This document shows, in pieces, positions 6,778-10,082 of a stretch of 10,082 nt of DNA (positions are counted from its first letter, which is position 1; every line of letters starts with the position of its first letter). Under the pieces are notes generated by a model. That model ran no database searches and was not told where the DNA came from. It saw only the letters and a list, made by a program, of their open reading frames with translations. Source of the stretch: Holosporales bacterium. Lineage in GTDB: Bacteria > Pseudomonadota > Alphaproteobacteria > BNTO01. Where the stretch lies: assembly GCA_031273545.1 (NCBI GenBank), contig JAISRQ010000025.1, positions 1-10,082 on the forward strand, written 5' to 3'. Made by a program: the position numbers and the translations under genes.

Positions 6778-7035
6778 CTAAGGTCGTGAATGTCTTAATT
6801 TTTCTTCAATAGCTTTCTTTTCTCTTTTGGCTTTAACTAAATCATCCGGTTCTTTGAGGAGAATCATTAGAATTGATGACATCAGCGGCTTTCCATTTGC
6901 TCGATTTTGCTCATTTACTCCATTCCTGGTCGCGAGTTGACTCTCCTGATCCGTTTTACGATCCATTAGTTCTTCGTAGAACAAACGTTGCTTTTCCTGA
7001 ATCAACTCGTTTAACTTTGCCAGTCTCTCTTCCAA
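6778..7035 (-). CDS. Possible 85-residue coiled-coil ORF, unrecognised
   Basis: The reading frame downstream of the 828-residue protein encodes a strongly helical, charged sequence (LEERLAKLNELIQEKQRLF, later KAKREKKAIEEKL), the kind of composition rarely seen in a random frame. There is no signal peptide. The only plausible start is TTG 7035, without a good ribosome binding site. A stop lies ten codons further upstream and no ATG gives a better frame. It may be a remnant of a longer gene, a former extension of the 828-residue protein, or a weakly translated last gene of that operon. It ends beside the 6715-6771 hairpin, consistent with the end of a transcription unit. Confidence 0.4.
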   Translation of the reverse strand: MEERLAKLNELIQEKQRLFYEELMDRKTDQESQLATRNGVNEQNRANGKPLMSSILMILLKEPDDLVKAKREKKAIEEKLRHSRP

Positions 7036-7084
7036 CCTATATCGGCACAGCTTTCCGACCTAACCATTTTAGAAGGGGTACCAT

Positions 7085-9571
7085 CTAGTTTTCCTCATAT
7101 AAAGACGGATGTTTCATAGTTTTCCCAAGATCCATTGGAATATGTGCAGTGTGTGTCAGCGCATCTATCAATTCATCTTCACTCAATTCACCTTCATCTT
7201 CATTCGTAGAGCCCTCGTCAATACTTGCAGGTTCGCTCGTTACCGGGGCCTGGGCAGGAGAAACGTCGGCAGGCGGATTAACTCCATTGCGTTCATCCAT
7301 TTCTTTCTTTAATTTGTCAAACGTGTTTGAGTCGTAAAGCTTGATATCAAGTAGTCTTTCCAAACTTTTAATAGTCTTATTCACCATATCAATACAGTCA
7401 TATGCTCTACGCCAATAGGGTGTGAATTTCGGATTTAGTTCTCTTTTCTGGTCTCCTTGACGTACAGTAGCACGAATTCCTACGTCGAATTTCGACAGTG
7501 CGTCATTAACGTCAGGAACGGGGGTCCGAGGAGTCTTTCCCGACAGGTCTACATCTTCGCCTAATTTTGGAGCTAACTCTGCGCCATTAGCGTCAGGAAC
7601 AAGGGGTAGAGGATCCTCCTCCGGAAAGTCTACATCTTTGCCTAATTTTTGCGCTAACTCTAAGTCTTTGCTCAGTTCGTCCGGACTCAAGCCACTTCTA
7701 AGTTCCATTAATCGTTGTTTATCTCTTGCTAGAGCCTCCAACATGTCTTCCATGATAGGTCTTTCGGGGGTCCTTGCAGTATTTGGGTAATTTTGGAACA
7801 TCTGTAACGCTTCCCGCGCATTTTGCGCCCGTTCCAGTAAAATTGGCCATTCTTTAGGATTTACCGGCTTTTGAGGATTAAAATATTTCTGATTCTTAAT
7901 TAAATCTATACAGATGTCTAACTTCGTCTCGGCATTACTATCGCGGAGATATTGTAACATCGCTATCCACTTGTATCTATTTGAGATTGCGTCTACTAAA
8001 GTTACTCGTTTTCTTCGTAGATATTCTTTGTATCGCTCGGCTATGGTAGGACCGTCCGGCCATGCTTTGAAATTCTCAAAAATTAAACGTTCCACATCAT
8101 GCACAATCAGATTGGCTTGTATGTACGCTGTTGTCGGATTCTGAGACAAATTCACACCTTCAAATAAACCCGCGGGCATACTCGGATCTGTTTTCAGTCT
8201 CTCCGCTGGGTTTTTGGCATACCGTTCGAGCCAAACATTAGGCTGTGTGATGGAGCATACATGAAGCAACGACTTAACGGCGTTGTCATATTCACTAATT
8301 TCCTTGTCGCTAAATTCACCGCGCGCACGTAGTTCGTTTAAACTTTCACTGCACCAATCACTGACATTTTCAGGATCAAAATTATTGTGGTTATTCACAT
8401 GGTGAAAAGGGAAGTGGTTAGATTGGTTTGCCAATCTCACAAATAATTCTGGATTATTGCGTTTTACTAAATTACCTCCTGTGTGAAATTTTGCTTGACT
8501 TGATATTTGTGCTATGTCGGCATCTTTTACACGTTGTTCCATATTGAATAATGGACGGAGGCAGGGTTTGGCTGGATCGATTAAGCCTGGTACGTATATT
8601 TCATACGCTGATTTAATCGCATTCTGATCGATCACTTTAGATACTGCTTGTAACGTAGGGTGAATATTCATTCCATCCCAGCCTCCACCATCAGGTGTCT
8701 CCAGCGGACTCTGTCCTGCAGAGGATTCGGTCCGCATAGACACCGTTGCTTGAGTGTATAATGTCAGAGCGTGCAACCTCTCTTCCTCTGTAACTCGACA
8801 AAACTCTTTGGCTTGCAAGAGAAGGCCTTCTAAACGATTATTTAACGACGCCTTCACCTCTGCGAGAGGAGCAGTCGAGTCTTGACTTTTGTCAATTGTA
8901 GGTGTCTTTGCCATACTTCCTGTTACGCTATTGACGATTTGAGACACGTACGTAACCATAGTCAATGCAGAATAAAGACTTCCGAACGCTTTGATTAGGG
9001 TCTCTGGGTTACAAAAAATACGCGATACATCTTTGATTTGCGCGTGGTATCTTCCATATCGCCCATTGTTGTCCACTATCCTGCACCAAAATTTTGAAGC
9101 ATTAAATATATCGTCAAGTCTTACAAATAAATCATCAACAGTATTCGTCACATCATTCCAGTCTGGTATGTAATTTTTCACAAGATCAACTGCTTCCGAT
9201 AAGTCGCGGTGGTATTGTGTACCATTTTCATTGTCAAACGTTTTTAAATCGGGCAGGGTCATCGACAAAATCCTATTGTCTTTCTGAATCCTTTTGGCTG
9301 CCAGGTAAATGTCCTTTTTCTCCTTGTTCAGTGAAGGCGTAACTGTGACGATAAACTTCTGACACTTTTCCCTCTCTCTTTTGAAATACAAAGATCTTTG
9401 TTCTGTAACTGACATGCTCGAATCAATCGGCGGGTTTTCCTCTTCAAATATGTCTTTTCCTTTCTCAAATACGTTATTTCTAGGAATTTCTCCTTGTCGA
9501 GCGAACATACTGAATACATTGGACGGAAATGTAGTGATACTAAGCAAGCATACTAATCGTACTAATCTCAT
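7085..9571 (-). CDS. Large secreted protein (828 residues), family not recognised
   Basis: The N-terminus MRLVRLVCLLSITTFPSNVF is a signal peptide with probable cleavage near residues 20-22. The rest is largely hydrophilic and probably helical, with charged stretches (for example SLYFKREREKCQKF) and no evident membrane anchor. The middle has scattered tryptophans, cysteines and a His/Asn-rich segment, FPFHHVNNHNNF. Residues 638-691 are two tandem 27-residue acidic units, ELA.KLG.DVD...P...VPD.N.A. The last 70 residues form an acidic Pro/Ala/Ser/Glu-rich tail. ATG 9571 is preferred, with GAAGA seven bases upstream; TTG 9589 is an alternative with GGAGA before it. No enzyme motif is seen. An exported protein acting in the envelope or on a host is inferred from the signal peptide and low-complexity tail only. 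Confidence 0.8.
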   Translation of the reverse strand: MRLVRLVCLLSITTFPSNVFSMFARQGEIPRNNVFEKGKDIFEEENPPIDSSMSVTEQRSLYFKREREKCQKFIVTVTPSLNKEKKDIYLAAKRIQKDNRILSMTLPDLKTFDNENGTQYHRDLSEAVDLVKNYIPDWNDVTNTVDDLFVRLDDIFNASKFWCRIVDNNGRYGRYHAQIKDVSRIFCNPETLIKAFGSLYSALTMVTYVSQIVNSVTGSMAKTPTIDKSQDSTAPLAEVKASLNNRLEGLLLQAKEFCRVTEEERLHALTLYTQATVSMRTESSAGQSPLETPDGGGWDGMNIHPTLQAVSKVIDQNAIKSAYEIYVPGLIDPAKPCLRPLFNMEQRVKDADIAQISSQAKFHTGGNLVKRNNPELFVRLANQSNHFPFHHVNNHNNFDPENVSDWCSESLNELRARGEFSDKEISEYDNAVKSLLHVCSITQPNVWLERYAKNPAERLKTDPSMPAGLFEGVNLSQNPTTAYIQANLIVHDVERLIFENFKAWPDGPTIAERYKEYLRRKRVTLVDAISNRYKWIAMLQYLRDSNAETKLDICIDLIKNQKYFNPQKPVNPKEWPILLERAQNAREALQMFQNYPNTARTPERPIMEDMLEALARDKQRLMELRSGLSPDELSKDLELAQKLGKDVDFPEEDPLPLVPDANGAELAPKLGEDVDLSGKTPRTPVPDVNDALSKFDVGIRATVRQGDQKRELNPKFTPYWRRAYDCIDMVNKTIKSLERLLDIKLYDSNTFDKLKKEMDERNGVNPPADVSPAQAPVTSEPASIDEGSTNEDEGELSEDELIDALTHTAHIPMDLGKTMKHPSLYEEN
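7499..7660 (-). repeat. Two tandem 81-bp coding repeats
   Basis: GTCAGGAAC recurs at 7511 and 7592, and CTAATTTT with GCTAACTCT recurs at the same spacing, a period of 81 bases. On the minus strand these encode ELAQKLGKDVD...VPDANGA and ELAPKLGEDVD...VPDVNDA. This is an in-frame duplication in the acidic part of the 828-residue protein. Confidence 0.8.
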
Positions 9572-9601
9572 GTTTTTGTCTTCTTTCAAATGTCTCCATA
9601 T

Positions 9602-9607
9602 ATTATA
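9602..9607 (-). promoter_or_regulatory. Possible -10 box of the 828-residue gene
   Basis: TATAAT on the minus strand, about 30 bases upstream of ATG 9571. No convincing -35 box lies 16-18 bases further upstream; the region is A/T-rich with a run of seven T. Weak support. Confidence 0.35.
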
Positions 9608-9653
9608 TTGTAGCGTAAAAAAATAATTATGCTAACCAGATTTGTTCGTACTT

Positions 9654-9685
9654 CCCAAAAGATTGCGGATTTTCGAAGCGGGCAA
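9654..9685 (+). repeat. Dispersed imperfect repeat, copy B
   Basis: The partner of 6715-6746, beginning CCCAAAAGATTGCGGATTTT. The sequence downstream does not keep the hairpin of copy A. It lies in the 344-base gap 9590-9933, which otherwise holds only the possible -10 box at 9602 and the doubtful short ORF at 9809. Confidence 0.55.
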
Positions 9686-9808
9686 ACTCCTAGGGTCCTT
9701 CAGTTTCTGGTCCATACCCTTTGTGGACGAATACATACATTCTATATACGTTATACAGACCGATACTTTTAAATCTTAAATATTGCATAATTAATTGAGG
9801 GGGAGTAT

Positions 9809-9937
9809 TTGCAGGCCGAATTAGAATCTGCAATACTGAACATGTGGAAGGAAAATACTTGTGAGATCGAAGTCATCCATCGTGGTTTGAGGAGATTGTG
9901 CAGTGTTAGTTGTTTTTTTTACAGAGGGGGTTTATGA
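9809..9937 (+). CDS. Doubtful 42-codon ORF overlapping the next gene
   Basis: TTG 9809 is preceded by GAGGGGG (9797-9803) at a workable distance, and the frame stays open to TGA 9935-9937, which overlaps ATG 9934 as ATGA. The peptide is mixed (ELESAILNMWKENTCEIEV, then CSVSCFFYRGGL) with no recognisable motif. It could be a coupled leader peptide, the tail of a decayed gene (the frame is open back to 9791), or chance. Confidence 0.25.
   Translation: MQAELESAILNMWKENTCEIEVIHRGLRRLCSVSCFFYRGGL
9924..9930 (+). promoter_or_regulatory. Ribosome binding site of the 9934 gene
   Basis: GAGGGGG, three bases before ATG 9934, a close but purine-rich match to the Shine-Dalgarno sequence. The same heptamer stands before TTG 9809. 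Confidence 0.45.
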
Positions 9938-10082
9938 AAAATATTAGTAAGGTTTTGCTCTTTGCAATTGGAAGCGTTTTTACTAGTGGGGAGAGCTACA
10001 TGTCTTGTAGCACAGAGTCCGACTATGAACGTCCTGGGGCTATTGATGGCCAGTTCACATGGGATTTAGCGAATAGCTGTAC
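9934..10082 (+). CDS. Secreted protein, N-terminal part only
   Basis: The window cuts this gene after 49 codons. MKNISKVLLFAIGSVFTSG is a signal-peptide-like start, with two lysines and then a hydrophobic core. SYMSC at residues 21-25 resembles a lipobox only loosely, since it lacks the usual Leu at -3. The mature part begins with a polar, acidic stretch (STESDYERPGAIDGQ) and reaches a second cysteine at residue 49. The family is not recognised. It continues the pattern of exported proteins across the window. Confidence 0.6.
   Translation, partial: MKNISKVLLFAIGSVFTSGESYMSCSTESDYERPGAIDGQFTWDLANSC

Noticed and set aside
6582..6812. Plus-strand open frame running past the 6691 stop
   Set aside because: It begins inside the 6119 gene in another frame and crosses the hairpin; it looks like an out-of-frame shadow, not a gene.

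Overview
The window looks like an accessory stretch of an alphaproteobacterial chromosome, with about 40-45% G+C by eye. The recognisable housekeeping genes are an AmpG-type transporter and an alphaproteobacterial-style RecR. Together with a decaying group II intron and many unrecognised secreted proteins, they fit a host-associated bacterium such as a member of Holosporales or Rickettsiales. That placement is inference from protein style; no rRNA or other marker gene is present.

Layout. Positions 1-1456 hold the 3' part of a group II intron. Its reverse transcriptase/maturase is split by two frameshifts, and domains V and VI can be drawn at its end. Positions 1486-1764 (minus) encode a 92-residue secreted protein. 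It is divergent from a coiled-coil secreted protein at 1925-2882 (plus) that is broken by an 8-bp deletion. A compact divergent promoter region lies between them. A hairpin follows the coiled-coil gene. Positions 3102-5074 (minus) are a two-gene operon, an AmpG-like MFS permease followed by recR, joined by an ATGA overlap and preceded by a good sigma-70-type promoter. Positions 5271-5909 and 6119-6691 (plus) encode two secreted paralogues with six shared cysteines. A large imperfect hairpin at 6715-6771 separates them from the convergent minus-strand block at 6778-9571. That block consists of an 828-residue secreted protein and a possible 85-residue coiled-coil ORF. One arm of the hairpin recurs as an imperfect repeat at 9654-9685, just beyond the other side of the block. 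The window ends inside another gene with an N-terminal signal sequence (9934 onwards, plus).

How the genes relate. RecR (recombinational gap repair) and the AmpG-like permease (probable muropeptide recycling) are conserved functions. Nearly every other gene starts with a signal peptide and matches no family I can name. The region therefore reads as an island of exported, lineage-specific proteins that has been shaped by duplication, small deletions and a retroelement. The strongest candidates for something undescribed are the six-cysteine paralogue pair and the 828-residue secreted protein. I see no CRISPR array, tRNA or rRNA.
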